Source of the DNA: Vibrio gazogenes | GTDB taxonomy: Bacteria; Pseudomonadota; Gammaproteobacteria; Enterobacterales; Vibrionaceae | Direction of reading: 5' to 3' | Length of the DNA stretch: 64,000 bases | Assembly (NCBI RefSeq): GCF_023920225.1 | Contig: NZ_CP092587.1 | Coordinates: forward strand, 1,364,001-1,428,000 | Part shown: one piece after another, positions 19,760 to 27,688 of the stretch | How positions within the stretch are numbered: the stretch's first letter is position 1 | Layout: each line of letters begins with the position of its first letter | Notes under the pieces: generated by a model | Database searches by the model: none | Seen by the model: the letters and a program-made list of their open reading frames with translations, nothing else | Told to the model about the DNA's origin: nothing | Program-made: the position numbers and the translations under genes

Positions 19760-20302
19760 ATGCAACTGAATAAAGTTCTTAAAGGGCTATTGATTGCACT
19801 ACCAGTACTCGCGGTTACTGCGTGTAGTTCAAGTGATGATGCAGTGAGTGCCTCAGGAAATGAGACGACAACTAACCAATCTACATCCGGCTCCGCAGAT
19901 AGCACCGATACAACTGTTGTATCACCCATGACTGATGATGGTAAGCTTTCTGAGCAGGAACAAAAAGATAAGGTTATGCAAGAGCAAACCGTATTCTTTG
20001 CTTTTGATAATTCAACAATTGCATCAGATTATAAAGATATGCTGTCAACTCATGCCTCTTATCTGAGTAATCATCCAAGAGTTCACGTTACGATTGAAGG
20101 TCATGCCGATGAGCGTGGTACGCCTGAGTACAACATTGCTCTGGGTGAACGTCGTGCAGAAGCTGTATATAAATACCTTCAGGCTCTTGGTGTACAAACC
20201 AGCCAAATGTCAATTGTTAGCTATGGTGAAGAAAAACCATTAGTGCGCGGACATAACGAAGCTGCATACGCAAAAAACCGTCGTGCAGTGATTGTTTACT
20301 AA
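19760..20302 (+). CDS. pal: Peptidoglycan-associated lipoprotein Pal
   Basis: A 180-residue lipoprotein. The lipobox LAVTAC puts the acylated Cys at residue 22, followed by a Ser/Thr-rich linker. The OmpA-like C-terminal domain carries VFFAFDNSTI and the peptidoglycan-binding block VTIEGHADERGTPEYNIALG, then ERRAEAV. Anchored in the outer membrane, it links to peptidoglycan and cycles with TolB. The ribosome-binding site AAGGAAAAGAAG is strong. Confidence 0.97.
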   Translation: MQLNKVLKGLLIALPVLAVTACSSSDDAVSASGNETTTNQSTSGSADSTDTTVVSPMTDDGKLSEQEQKDKVMQEQTVFFAFDNSTIASDYKDMLSTHASYLSNHPRVHVTIEGHADERGTPEYNIALGERRAEAVYKYLQALGVQTSQMSIVSYGEEKPLVRGHNEAAYAKNRRAVIVY

Positions 20303-20322
20303 TCTGAAGAGTTTGATTAAAC

Positions 20323-21105
20323 ATGTTCGGTAACTTAAAGCGACCAATGATGCTTATGTTACTGGTCAGTACAGCAAGCCCAGTGCTTGCTGTACCCGCT
20401 CCAGTATCGGACCTAAGTGAAGGCATGGAGCAACATGCAACTTCGGGGAGCCCTGAGACAAGAGTTGACCGTCTGGAACGTCTACTTCAAAACAGTAGTC
20501 TGTTGCGGGTGCAAATGCAGCAACAGATTGATGAAATGGCGACCGAGATTCAACACCTGCGTGGCCAGGTAGAGAAGAACTCTCACGATATGGGCAAGAT
20601 GCTCGATCGACAGAGAGAGTTATTTGTTGAAATCGATAATCTTAGAGAAAAGCTCAATTCAAAGCGTAGTGATGGAGCACAGTCAGGTTCAACAACCAAT
20701 GATCAGTCTGCATCCACTGGCACGTACAGCGAAAATGCTGATGAGCAAACGGCTTATCAAAATGCTGTTGATTTGATCCTAAAGAAAAAAGATTATTCTG
20801 GCGCGATTAATGCCTTCACTAAATTTCAGCGTGACTTCCCCAAATCTAATTTTGCGCCCAATGCACATTATTGGTTAGGTCAACTTTACTATGCCAAACG
20901 GCAGGATGATAAAGCGGTTGAAAGTTTTAAAGCTGTTTTGGATTTCCCTAAATCAAATAAACGTGCAGACGCATTAGTCAAATTAGGTGATGTTGAGAAA
21001 CGTCGCAAAAATACAAAATTAGCAAATCAGTATTATCAACAGGTGATTGATGAATATCCTGATACCGCTTCTGCTGAATCTGCAAAACGGTCTATGGCAA
21101 AATAG
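20323..21105 (+). CDS. cpoB: Cell division coordinator CpoB (YbgF)
   Basis: A 260-residue periplasmic protein. A signal peptide (RPMMLMLLVSTASPVLA) is followed by a coiled-coil trimerisation region (about residues 45-115, rich in Leu/Gln/Glu heptads) and a C-terminal TPR domain (AYQNAVDLILKKKDYSGAI, FAPNAHYWLGQLYYAKRQ, ADALVKLGDVEKRR). CpoB coordinates PBP1B peptidoglycan synthesis with Tol-driven outer-membrane constriction. It is last in the tol-pal operon, 20 bases after pal. Confidence 0.94.
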   Translation: MFGNLKRPMMLMLLVSTASPVLAVPAPVSDLSEGMEQHATSGSPETRVDRLERLLQNSSLLRVQMQQQIDEMATEIQHLRGQVEKNSHDMGKMLDRQRELFVEIDNLREKLNSKRSDGAQSGSTTNDQSASTGTYSENADEQTAYQNAVDLILKKKDYSGAINAFTKFQRDFPKSNFAPNAHYWLGQLYYAKRQDDKAVESFKAVLDFPKSNKRADALVKLGDVEKRRKNTKLANQYYQQVIDEYPDTASAESAKRSMAK

Positions 21106-21165
21106 CATGGGATAGATGTTGATGCTTTGCTAGCGAGCACTAAGGTCGTATCTTGAATGCACACA

Positions 21166-21189
21166 AAAGGAGAACCGAGGTTCTCCTTT
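21166..21189 (+). terminator. Probable terminator between cpoB and nadA
   Basis: Stem AAAGGAGAACC / GGTTCTCCTTT with a 2-base GA loop core. The T-run is short, so activity as a simple terminator is less certain than for the others. Confidence 0.55.
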
Positions 21190-21308
21190 ATGCTCTCTGT
21201 CTTCCCGTTATCAATTGTTCTGTCAATGAATTGTCCGGCTGGCTTTTGACACGTTGTAAAGAGCGTGTAAAATGCGCTAATCACTGGAAATTGCGTAGAG
21301 CAGAAGCA

Positions 21309-22370
21309 ATGAGCCATATCACAGAACAGATTGAAACCGTGTACCCATTTCCACCGAAGCCGGTACCACTCTCAAAAGAACAGAAAGAATTCTATATAGA
21401 TGAGATAAAGCGCCTTCTGACTGAGAAAGATGCCGTCTTGATTGCCCATTACTATACAGATCCTGAAATTCAGGCATTGGCCGAAGCAACCGGCGGATTT
21501 GTCGGTGATTCACTGGAAATGGCGAAATTCGGTAATCGACATCCAGCCAAAACACTGCTGATCGGTGGTGTTCGTTTTATGGGTGAATCAGCGAAGATCC
21601 TGACGCCAGAGAAACGCATTCTCATGCCAACGTTAGAAGCCGAATGCTCTTTAGACTTAGGCTGTCCTGTGGATGAATTCTCCGCTTTCTGTGACGCTCA
21701 CCCGGATCATACCGTTGTGGTGTATGCAAATACTTCTGCAGCGGTCAAAGCCAGAGCAGATTGGGTAGTGACGTCTAGTATCGCATTAGAAATTGTTGAA
21801 CATCTGGATTCGGAAGATAAGAAAATCATCTGGGGCCCCGACCGACATCTGGGTGGATACATTGCGAATAAAACCGGTGCTGATATGTTGCTTTGGCATG
21901 GTGAATGTGTTGTTCATGATGAGTTTTCAGCCGATGCGCTGAAAAAAATGAAAGCGTTATATCCGGAAGCGGCTGTTTTGGTTCACCCGGAATCACCCTC
22001 CAGTGTTGTTGAACTGGCTGATGCAGTCGGATCAACAAGCCAATTAATCAAAGCTGCGAAAGCTTTGCCGCATCCACAAATGATTGTGGCAACGGATAGA
22101 GGCATTTTCTTTAAAATGCAGCAGCTTGTACCTGAGAAAGAGCTGATTGAAGCGCCTACGGCAGGTGCTGGCGCGACATGTCGAAGTTGTGCGCATTGCC
22201 CTTGGATGGCGATGAACGGGCTCCAAGCCATCGAGAAAGCCCTCAGAGACGGGGGAGAGGAACACGAAATCTTTGTAGATGAGTCGATTCGGGTTAAGTC
22301 TCTGATCCCGTTGAACCGCATGTTGGATTTCGCTGAGCAGTTGAATGTCTCTGTCAAAGGTAATGCCTGA
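21309..22370 (+). CDS. nadA: Quinolinate synthase NadA
   Basis: A 353-residue [4Fe-4S] enzyme that condenses iminoaspartate with dihydroxyacetone phosphate to quinolinate in NAD synthesis. Conserved pieces are [31 protein letters not shown], the Cys in [34 protein letters not shown], the HPESP block, and [16 protein letters not shown], which supplies cluster cysteines. The frame is open to 21153, but that region contains the terminator hairpin, and the ATG at 21309 gives the family length (about 350). Confidence 0.96.
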   Translation: MSHITEQIETVYPFPPKPVPLSKEQKEFYIDEIKRLLTEKDAVLIAHYYTDPEIQALAEATGGFVGDSLEMAKFGNRHPAKTLLIGGVRFMGESAKILTPEKRILMPTLEAECSLDLGCPVDEFSAFCDAHPDHTVVVYANTSAAVKARADWVVTSSIALEIVEHLDSEDKKIIWGPDRHLGGYIANKTGADMLLWHGECVVHDEFSADALKKMKALYPEAAVLVHPESPSSVVELADAVGSTSQLIKAAKALPHPQMIVATDRGIFFKMQQLVPEKELIEAPTAGAGATCRSCAHCPWMAMNGLQAIEKALRDGGEEHEIFVDESIRVKSLIPLNRMLDFAEQLNVSVKGNA

Positions 22371-22398
22371 GTGGGATGTGTATCCGATAATAAAAAAG

Positions 22399-22424
22399 AA
22401 GGCGATGTTCCCATCGCCTTTTTT
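22399..22424. terminator. Bidirectional terminator between nadA and the UPF0149 gene
   Basis: AAGGCGATG / CATCGCCTT stem with T-tract on one side and A-tract on the other, between convergent genes. Confidence 0.85.
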
Positions 22425-22445
22425 GATGTGCGGACGATACTCCGT

Positions 22446-23024
22446 TTAATCATCAGATTCAGCAATCGCCAGTGTACGCTGGCTGAGTCCGGATAGCATG
22501 ACGGGCACCGCCTGATAAATCTCTTCGAACTGAGCCATTGCATCCGCACCCGCTTCATTCAATGTTACCAGTGAGGTTTCTGGGTCATAAAGCATAGTAA
22601 TGGACAGTAAAACACCGCCCAGTAGGGCACCATTTTCCGTTTCAGGCGGCATCAGTGTTTCCCAGTCATCTTTGGTCAACTGCCAGCCTTGTAACATGCC
22701 TTCGCAGAAGTCCCGCGTTGCCTGATTAACAATCTCTTCATCATCCAGCAGGCAGGAAGCCGGCCACTGCCATGAACCACTGAGTAATGATTCCCGGGCT
22801 GTATTCCAGTGTTGAACCACGTGTTGGCAATACATCTCAAGATGAGAGGACTCCGCGAACGGCGCAACATCACTCCCACCCCAAAGATAGGAGAGCCATT
22901 CTTCCGGTGAAATCAGATAAGGTGCTGCAGCGAGAGCAACAATAAATCCCGTCATCTGATGTTCATTGAGCAGTTGTTCGGGCTGTTCTACCGACGCAAT
23001 AATTTCAGTTAGTGTCACATTCAT
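22446..23024 (-). CDS. UPF0149 family protein (YgfB/YecA-like)
   Basis: A 192-residue acidic protein. The stretch LLNEHQMTGFIVALAAAPYLISPEEWLSYLWGG followed by FCEGMLQGWQLTKDDW matches the UPF0149 fold (YgfB/YecA), an all-helical cytosolic family without catalytic motifs. It lacks the C-terminal SEC-C zinc motif found in some YecA proteins. Function is not established for Vibrio members. Convergent with nadA; a 288-base AT-rich gap separates its start from divergent alaE. Confidence 0.72.
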   Translation of the reverse strand: MNVTLTEIIASVEQPEQLLNEHQMTGFIVALAAAPYLISPEEWLSYLWGGSDVAPFAESSHLEMYCQHVVQHWNTARESLLSGSWQWPASCLLDDEEIVNQATRDFCEGMLQGWQLTKDDWETLMPPETENGALLGGVLLSITMLYDPETSLVTLNEAGADAMAQFEEIYQAVPVMLSGLSQRTLAIAESDD

Positions 23025-23312
23025 GCTTCATTAATCGATTGAGTGGGTGGATCATTATGGTATTTGAAATTGGAATAAGTTGCGAGACATCCAATTTGTT
23101 TCTTTAAAAACGGCTGATTTTACAGACATTTGTTTTAATTTTGTTTCTTTGTTTACAAACGGTTAACTATTAATTTTTTGTAGTTTTTTATTCTGAAATT
23201 TAATTGATTATTTAGTTTTATATTCAGTATTTATTTAAATAATTGGTGATTAATTTTATAAATATTGTGTTTTAATGCGCACAAATATCGTTGTTTATCT
23301 GAGTGGAACAAA
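23025..23312. promoter_or_regulatory. AT-rich divergent promoter gap (UPF0149 gene / alaE)
   Basis: No gene seen. The right half is strongly A/T-rich. Both genes must be expressed from here, but no site could be assigned with confidence. Confidence 0.4.
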
Positions 23313-23759
23313 ATGAAAAATAGTGCGCCTTTTTGTGTTCGCAATGCAGCTGCCGATACATTTGCAATGGTGGTATTTTGCTTTGTGACAGGTATGGTCA
23401 TTGAGGTGTTTATCTCGGGTATGACGCTGGAGCAGTCATTATCTTCGAGGCTGCTTTCGATCCCGGTCAATATTGCTATTGCTTGGCCATATGGGCTCTT
23501 CCGTGATCTTATCCTGAGATCCGGACGGCGCCTTTCTCCCAGCGGATGGATGAAAAATATTTGTGACTTGTTTGCTTATGTCGCATTTCAATCACCCGTC
23601 TATGTCGGTATCTTATGGGCCGTTGGCGCAACATATGATCAGATCGTCACAGCCGTTTCTATCAATGCGGTGATTTCTTGTGGTATGGGTGTCGTTTACG
23701 GTTACTTTCTCGATTATTGCCGACGCTGGTTCCGGGTACCCGGTTATTATCATGTTTGA
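23313..23759 (+). CDS. alaE: L-alanine exporter AlaE
   Basis: A 148-residue inner-membrane protein of the AlaE (YgaW) family with four hydrophobic helices. Diagnostic stretches are [41 protein letters not shown] and the ending [19 protein letters not shown]. coli AlaE (149 residues) exports L-alanine to prevent toxic build-up. The frame is open to 23265, but the ATG at 23313, after GAGTGGAACAAA, gives the family start. It is probably monocistronic. Confidence 0.9.
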   Translation: MKNSAPFCVRNAAADTFAMVVFCFVTGMVIEVFISGMTLEQSLSSRLLSIPVNIAIAWPYGLFRDLILRSGRRLSPSGWMKNICDLFAYVAFQSPVYVGILWAVGATYDQIVTAVSINAVISCGMGVVYGYFLDYCRRWFRVPGYYHV

Positions 23760-23852
23760 TTCATGCACGGTTGCTGATTGTTCAGATAATCGGCCAATCA
23801 GTTAATTAATAACCATTTGATTGTCAAAGGGCGGTTTTTACGATTTTTCTCC

Positions 23853-23881
23853 TTGACCTTCTTCCGAAGAATCATTAAATT
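23853..23881 (+). promoter_or_regulatory. Promoter of tRNA-Ser
   Basis: TTGACC (-35), a 17-base spacer, then TAAATT (-10), followed by a GC-rich discriminator (AGCGCCCC). This is the layout expected of a stringently controlled stable-RNA promoter, about 33 bases before the mature tRNA. Confidence 0.7.
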
Positions 23882-23914
23882 AGCGCCCCGTTGAAACAAT
23901 AATTTCAACGATTC

Positions 23915-24002
23915 GGTGAGTTGTCCGAGTGGCTGAAGGAGCACGCCTGGAAAGTGTGTATACGGCAACGTATCGAGAGTTCGAATCTCTCACTCACCGC
24001 CA
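23915..24002 (+). tRNA. tRNA-Ser (anticodon GGA)
   Basis: An 88-base class II tRNA with encoded CCA end. The acceptor stem pairs GGTGAGT with ACTCACC, the anticodon loop reads CTGGAAA (GGA), the long variable arm is formed around TATACGGCAACGTAT, and the T loop is TTCGAAT. It is nearly identical to E. coli serW/serX. Accessory DNA begins shortly after it. Confidence 0.96.
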
Positions 24003-24006
24003 CATT

Positions 24007-24038
24007 CAAGGCCGTAGACATTCGTCTGCGGCCTTTTT
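24007..24038 (+). terminator. Terminator after tRNA-Ser
   Basis: Stem GGCCGTAGAC / GTCTGCGGCC (one G-T pair) with loop ATTC and TTTTT, 7 bases past the tRNA. Confidence 0.85.
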
Positions 24039-24063
24039 CGTTGCTGAAATCTATACCGGAAAA

Positions 24064-24163
24064 TCAATGTTGCAGCATGAGAATACATTGATGTGAAGTG
24101 CCTCGGGAAAAGGCCGAGACATGGATTCAAACTGGTGAAAAACCATAGACTTTTGCGCAGCAG
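24064..24163 (+). repeat. 100-bp direct repeat, copy 1
   Basis: Identical over 100 bases to 25699-25798, 1635 bases downstream. It starts 61 bases past tRNA-Ser. Inside are two small stem-loops with A-rich loops (CTCGG..CCGAG and TGGT-GAAAA-ACCA). Each copy holds a short open frame beginning GTGAAGTGCCTC, which is unlikely to be a protein. The nature of the repeat is unknown: target duplication, mobile repeat or structured RNA are all possible. Confidence 0.9.
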
Positions 24164-24206
24164 TCTCCTGTTGGTTGTTGATCTGCCGAGATCAATCAAC
24201 AGGAGA
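24164..24206. other. Strong hairpin directly behind repeat copy 1
   Basis: TCTCCTGTTG pairs with CAACAGGAGA at the ends and GATCT with AGATC inside, making one long imperfect stem. It is absent behind copy 2, so copy 1 and copy 2 have different right flanks. No T-run follows. Confidence 0.65.
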
Positions 24207-24439
24207 TACACCGCGATCCCTTCAACACATACACCAGAAATCACTACATCTCTTTTTTGTGTCCGTATACCTTTCTATAACACTTGTATCTAAACCGGAT
24301 AAAAGAGATGGCATCAGGTCTGAATTATCCGCTCTGGCTGGGAGCTTTAAGGGGCAGTCCTTCCAATGATTTTTACCCCATGAACTGGAAGACTAAACCG
24401 GGATTGACCCGGTTATTGCGGCATGTCCGGTGAAAAAAC

Positions 24440-24475
24440 AGTGTCATGATTATTTCGCAAAAATAATATGACACT
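24440..24475. other. Long palindrome upstream of the RNase T2 gene
   Basis: AGTGTCAT and ATGACACT at the ends and ATTATTT / AAATAAT inside make a nearly perfect 36-base inverted repeat with a CGCA loop, about 85 bases before the start codon. It may be an operator, an attenuator or an mRNA 5' structure. Confidence 0.6.
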
Positions 24476-24559
24476 AAGTTTTATTTAACTTCTTTCTTAT
24501 TTAATTTGATATGTTTAATATTGCGACGCTTACACATACTTATACAGGAAATTTGTTAA

Positions 24560-25555
24560 ATGAAACTAAAAACTCTGTTGGCTGTTTTTTCTGCCCTGGC
24601 ACTGTTGTTCGGTGTTGTCGGGCAGAGTTCCGCGGTGACTTTCTCTGGTACTTTTTATGCCAGCCAGTCATGTCCGGCTTATCAATCAAAAAACAAGAAA
24701 ACCAATCCTGGTAACATCTATCTGGTTTCCGGGCAGTCTTACCAAATTCGTGAGGCGAATAAAAATGACGCCACCTGGTACCGGGTGGTGGTTGAAAATG
24801 CTAATCCGCAGTTGCGTTGGGTCTCTGTCAGTTGTGGTGAGGTAAAAGGTGATGATTCTTCTTCATCTGGCAGCTCGGGTTCTGGCAGCTGTTCAACGGC
24901 AGGTCAGGAAGACAGTTATGTCTTTGCTCTCAGCTGGCAGCCAGCTTTCTGTGAAACACACACGTCAAAGCCTGAATGTAAGGTCACGGATTCCAGCGCT
25001 TATCAGGCCGGAAACTTTACCCTGCATGGTTTATGGCCGAATAAAGCTTCTTGTGGCACAAGTTACGGATTCTGTGGCAGTTATTCTCACTCGGTGAGTC
25101 CTTTTTGCAGCTATGATGCGGTTCCGATGTCATCATCGACGCTGGCATTACTGGGACAATATATGCCAAGTGCAGCCTATGGTTCTTGTTTACAACGTCA
25201 TGAATGGTACAAGCACGGTACCTGCCAGACGCAAAGAAACGCGGATGAATATTTTAAAACTGCGATTCGTCTGCAAAAAGAATTTAACCAGAATGTCGCT
25301 TATTTCATGCAGGAGCATCTCGGTGAATCTGTCTCCACGCAGGACTTTTTTGATGTTGTGGATCAGGCGTTTTTCGACGGAGCGTATAAACGGTTACAGA
25401 TTTCATGTAAGAACAGCAAATTAGTGGATGTCTATATTAATTTGCCGAAACAACTGGATGAAAATGCTTCCCTTGAAAGCTTAATGATGGATGCTGATCC
25501 GAAGTTTTCTAACCAATGTGGCAGCAGCTTCACTGTGGATGAAATCGGCTTTTAA
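24560..25555 (+). CDS. Secreted ribonuclease T2 family protein
   Basis: A 331-residue exported RNase. A signal peptide (TLLAVFSALALLFGVVGQSSA) is followed by an extra N-terminal domain of about 75 residues, a Ser/Gly linker (DDSSSSGSSGSGS, near 98-110) and the RNase T2 domain. Both catalytic motifs are intact: FTLHGLWPN (His156) and HEWYKHGTC (His214, Glu215, His219). Many cysteines fit disulfides of a secreted enzyme. RNase T2 cuts single-stranded RNA through 2',3'-cyclic phosphates. The extra N-terminal domain plus linker is not part of the minimal E. coli RNase I. The gene lies between two identical 100-bp repeats, suggesting a mobile or recombinable segment. Two terminators follow. Confidence 0.9.
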   Translation: MKLKTLLAVFSALALLFGVVGQSSAVTFSGTFYASQSCPAYQSKNKKTNPGNIYLVSGQSYQIREANKNDATWYRVVVENANPQLRWVSVSCGEVKGDDSSSSGSSGSGSCSTAGQEDSYVFALSWQPAFCETHTSKPECKVTDSSAYQAGNFTLHGLWPNKASCGTSYGFCGSYSHSVSPFCSYDAVPMSSSTLALLGQYMPSAAYGSCLQRHEWYKHGTCQTQRNADEYFKTAIRLQKEFNQNVAYFMQEHLGESVSTQDFFDVVDQAFFDGAYKRLQISCKNSKLVDVYINLPKQLDENASLESLMMDADPKFSNQCGSSFTVDEIGF

Positions 25556-25575
25556 TCATCCGTTCTGACTGATAA

Positions 25576-25606
25576 AAAAGAAGGCGGTTTTCCCGCCTCC
25601 TTCTTG
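25576..25606 (+). terminator. First terminator after the RNase T2 gene
   Basis: AAGAAGGCGG / CCGCCTCCTTCTT stem-loop shortly after the stop codon, with one bulged base. Confidence 0.7.
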
Positions 25607-25621
25607 TGATTACATTGATAT

Positions 25622-25648
25622 AAAACCCGGTTCAATCCGGGTTTTATT
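25622..25648 (+). terminator. Second terminator after the RNase T2 gene
   Basis: AAAACCCGG / CCGGGTTTT with T-rich tail, directly behind the first hairpin. Tandem terminators separate the RNase gene from repeat copy 2. Confidence 0.78.
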
Positions 25649-25698
25649 TCTGAAAGTTATCTAAATCAATCAAATTGAAAGATAAAATCCCGCTGAAC

Positions 25699-25798
25699 TC
25701 AATGTTGCAGCATGAGAATACATTGATGTGAAGTGCCTCGGGAAAAGGCCGAGACATGGATTCAAACTGGTGAAAAACCATAGACTTTTGCGCAGCAG
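25699..25798 (+). repeat. 100-bp direct repeat, copy 2
   Basis: Exact second copy of the repeat at 24064-24163, ending 49 bases before the start of the nucleotidyltransferase-HEPN gene. Recombination between the copies would delete 1635 bases, including the whole RNase T2 gene. Confidence 0.9.
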
Positions 25799-25847
25799 CT
25801 CGCCACACTGTGGGCATTGTTCACTAACCGATTCAAATCATTCAGGT

Positions 25848-26726
25848 ATGAAGACTTCATTCGACCATCTTCCCGAACGTAAACAGCACGAGCTTGCGCT
25901 GATCTCGACCATTTTGCGCGATACGCTGGAAGAATACCTCGTTGGTAAGCAGGGGAGTAAAGCCGAGTTCCGGATCCTGAAAATCATTCTGTTCGGCAGC
26001 CACGCCAAAGGCGGTTGGGTGAGCGATATTCCCAACGGCTATGTCAGTGACTACGACATTCTGGTGATCGTCAACAAACCTTCGTTGGTGGAAGAGGATC
26101 TCGTCTGGCGTAGAGCCGAAGAGCAGATCGACCGCAAAGTCAAAAGCGCACCGCTGGGGCTGATTGTGCATACTTTGGAAGAGGTCAATGAACAGCTCAG
26201 ACAGGGTCACTACTTCTTTAAAGATATTCGCGAAGAGGGCATCGAAATCTTTGCTGCGACGCCTAAAGAACTGGCCGAACCGGGGGATCTGAGTGATGAA
26301 GAACGCCGTCAAATCGCACAGCAGCATTTTGAGCAATGGTTTCAAAGTGCAGGAGAGTTTTTAGAATTCTCTCAGATTGCGATAGATAAAGGTTATGTGA
26401 ATAAAGCCGCTTTTGAATTACACCAAGCAGCAGAGCGATTCTTCGCTTGCACCTTACTGGTTCTGACCAACTACCTACCCAAAACCCATAATATCGAGAA
26501 ACTGAAAAAATATTGCGCCGAGCAAGACCTTGCCTTCGCTGATATCTTCCCGATGGACGACAAATTCCACCGCCGCAGCTTCCGCCGCCTGCAACGTGCC
26601 TACATCGACGCCCGTTACTCGATGCATTACGAAATCACCGAAGAAGAATTGGTGTATCTGCAAGGGGAAGTGGAGAAGCTGAAAGGGCTGGTGGAGCAAG
26701 TTTGCTTGGGGCGGCTTGAGGGGTAA
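25848..26726 (+). CDS. Nucleotidyltransferase-HEPN fusion protein
   Basis: A 292-residue protein. The N-terminal half is a DNA polymerase beta-type minimal nucleotidyltransferase: ILFGSHAKGGW (residues 48-57) and VSDYDILVIV with metal-binding Asp68 and Asp70. The C-terminal half is a HEPN domain: AAFELHQAAERFFACTLLVL, then YIDARYSMHYEI near 260-270 with an Arg and His arranged like the HEPN RNase motif. Separate MNT and HEPN genes form the MntA-HepT type toxin-antitoxin system, where the MNT partner AMPylates the HEPN toxin. Here both are one chain. Such fusions are also found outside defence, so the role is not certain. The frame is open upstream into the repeat, but the ATG at 25848 gives a normal start. 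Confidence 0.85.
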   Translation: MKTSFDHLPERKQHELALISTILRDTLEEYLVGKQGSKAEFRILKIILFGSHAKGGWVSDIPNGYVSDYDILVIVNKPSLVEEDLVWRRAEEQIDRKVKSAPLGLIVHTLEEVNEQLRQGHYFFKDIREEGIEIFAATPKELAEPGDLSDEERRQIAQQHFEQWFQSAGEFLEFSQIAIDKGYVNKAAFELHQAAERFFACTLLVLTNYLPKTHNIEKLKKYCAEQDLAFADIFPMDDKFHRRSFRRLQRAYIDARYSMHYEITEEELVYLQGEVEKLKGLVEQVCLGRLEG

Positions 26727-27004
26727 TTCCACTTATTCAGCATGCATCGAAAATGATGTGTGCTCCCGTATTTTCCTCTTTATCTCCATCCGCTAGCCAG
26801 ATTGTTTTTATAGTCGATTCCCCATTTACCGTAGGCATCACCGTGACTCTTTGCTATAAATATATGCAATGAATTTATAATGTTTATACCCACATGGTGG
26901 TGAGTTGTGAGATTCAGTTTAGAAAAAGAATTAAGTTATACGGAAGTATTCTCATAGAGTGGTTCTGTATAAGAAATGTTAGCTTTATTAGGCAGAATTA
27001 AATT
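26727..27004. other. Intergenic region with no supported gene
   Basis: About 280 bases, with AT-rich DNA in the right half. A reverse-strand stretch around 26750-26860 gives short protein-like readings in two frames and may be a decayed gene piece, but nothing is recognisable. Confidence 0.35.
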
Positions 27005-27688
27005 ATGGAAAATTTAAGTAAATTACTTGAGTCCTTTGCAAGTTTACTCTGGCCGCTGTCGTTTGTTGCGATATTGGTTTATTTTCGTTCATCTATAGCG
27101 TCGGTAATTGAGTCCGCTAAAGGGCGTAAGTTCACACTCAAAGTCGCTGGCAATGAGCTAACGATGGAACAAGTTACCGAGCAACAGAGACATATCATAA
27201 CTGACTTACAAGAAAAAATTGCTTCTCTTGAGGAGGGGCTTGAACGTCTTCAGTCTGGAGCCAGCCCTGAGTCAGATGTAAGAGATGACGGTAAAATAGA
27301 TGTTTCTAAATTAAAAATCTTGTGGGTCGATGATAACCCCAAAAACAATAGCTTCCTTGTAGCAAGCTTGGGAGAACTAGGAGTGGATGTTCATATTGCA
27401 AAGTCCACTACTGAGGGCATTCAACTATTTAATTCCATCAAGTATGATCGTGTGATTAGTGATATGGGGCGTCCAGAAGGTGGTCAGGCAGGAATAGATC
27501 TTACAAAATTAATTCGTGAAAGCGGTTCAGATGTTCCTGTCTACATTTACTGTGGAAAATGGGCTGCAAGTAACTTCAAAGAGAGCGCTCTTGCGGCAGG
27601 TGTAACTGGTCTCACATCTTCAGGGACATCGTTGCTTAAAATGCTTCGTCTAAATCGAGCTAACAAACAAAGTAAAACGGACGCATAA
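27005..27688 (+). CDS. Membrane-anchored receiver (REC) domain protein
   Basis: A 227-residue protein. One hydrophobic segment near the N-terminus (SLLWPLSFVAILVYFRS, 13-29) is followed by an amphipathic and coiled-coil stretch (about 55-85) and a response-regulator receiver domain (102-215). The acidic pocket is present, Asp109-Asp110 in LWVDDNPKNN and phospho-acceptor Asp153 in VISDMGRPEGG. The invariant Lys after strand 5 appears missing (GVTGLTSSGTS where a K is expected). No output domain follows. Orphan membrane REC proteins of this type occur in accessory islands, and the role here is unknown. A decayed gene piece starts at its stop codon. Confidence 0.75.
   Translation: MENLSKLLESFASLLWPLSFVAILVYFRSSIASVIESAKGRKFTLKVAGNELTMEQVTEQQRHIITDLQEKIASLEEGLERLQSGASPESDVRDDGKIDVSKLKILWVDDNPKNNSFLVASLGELGVDVHIAKSTTEGIQLFNSIKYDRVISDMGRPEGGQAGIDLTKLIRESGSDVPVYIYCGKWAASNFKESALAAGVTGLTSSGTSLLKMLRLNRANKQSKTDA

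Larger units (their letters stand above)
24039..24559. other. Non-coding region between tRNA-Ser and the RNase T2 gene
   Basis: No supported gene in 521 bases. It contains the first copy of a 100-bp repeat, a 43-base hairpin right after it, a weaker hairpin near 24395-24416 and a 36-base palindrome at 24440-24475. The composition is patchy, as at the edge of an inserted segment. Confidence 0.6.

Noticed and set aside
21153-21308. 52-residue N-terminal extension of NadA
   Set aside because: It crosses a terminator hairpin, and NadA proteins begin near the ATG at 21309.
24064-24206. c-di-GMP (GEMM) riboswitch or group II intron domain
   Set aside because: None of the conserved core blocks of these RNAs could be found; only small stem-loops are visible.
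24093-24293. GTG frame inside repeat copy 1 (MKCLGKRPRHGFKLVKNH...)
   Set aside because: The same frame occurs in copy 2 only because the DNA is identical. It runs into unrelated sequence in each case and has no ribosome-binding site.
25728-25847. N-terminal extension of the nucleotidyltransferase-HEPN protein into repeat copy 2
   Set aside because: The first 40 residues are the repeat translation plus spacer; the protein family starts at the ATG at 25848.
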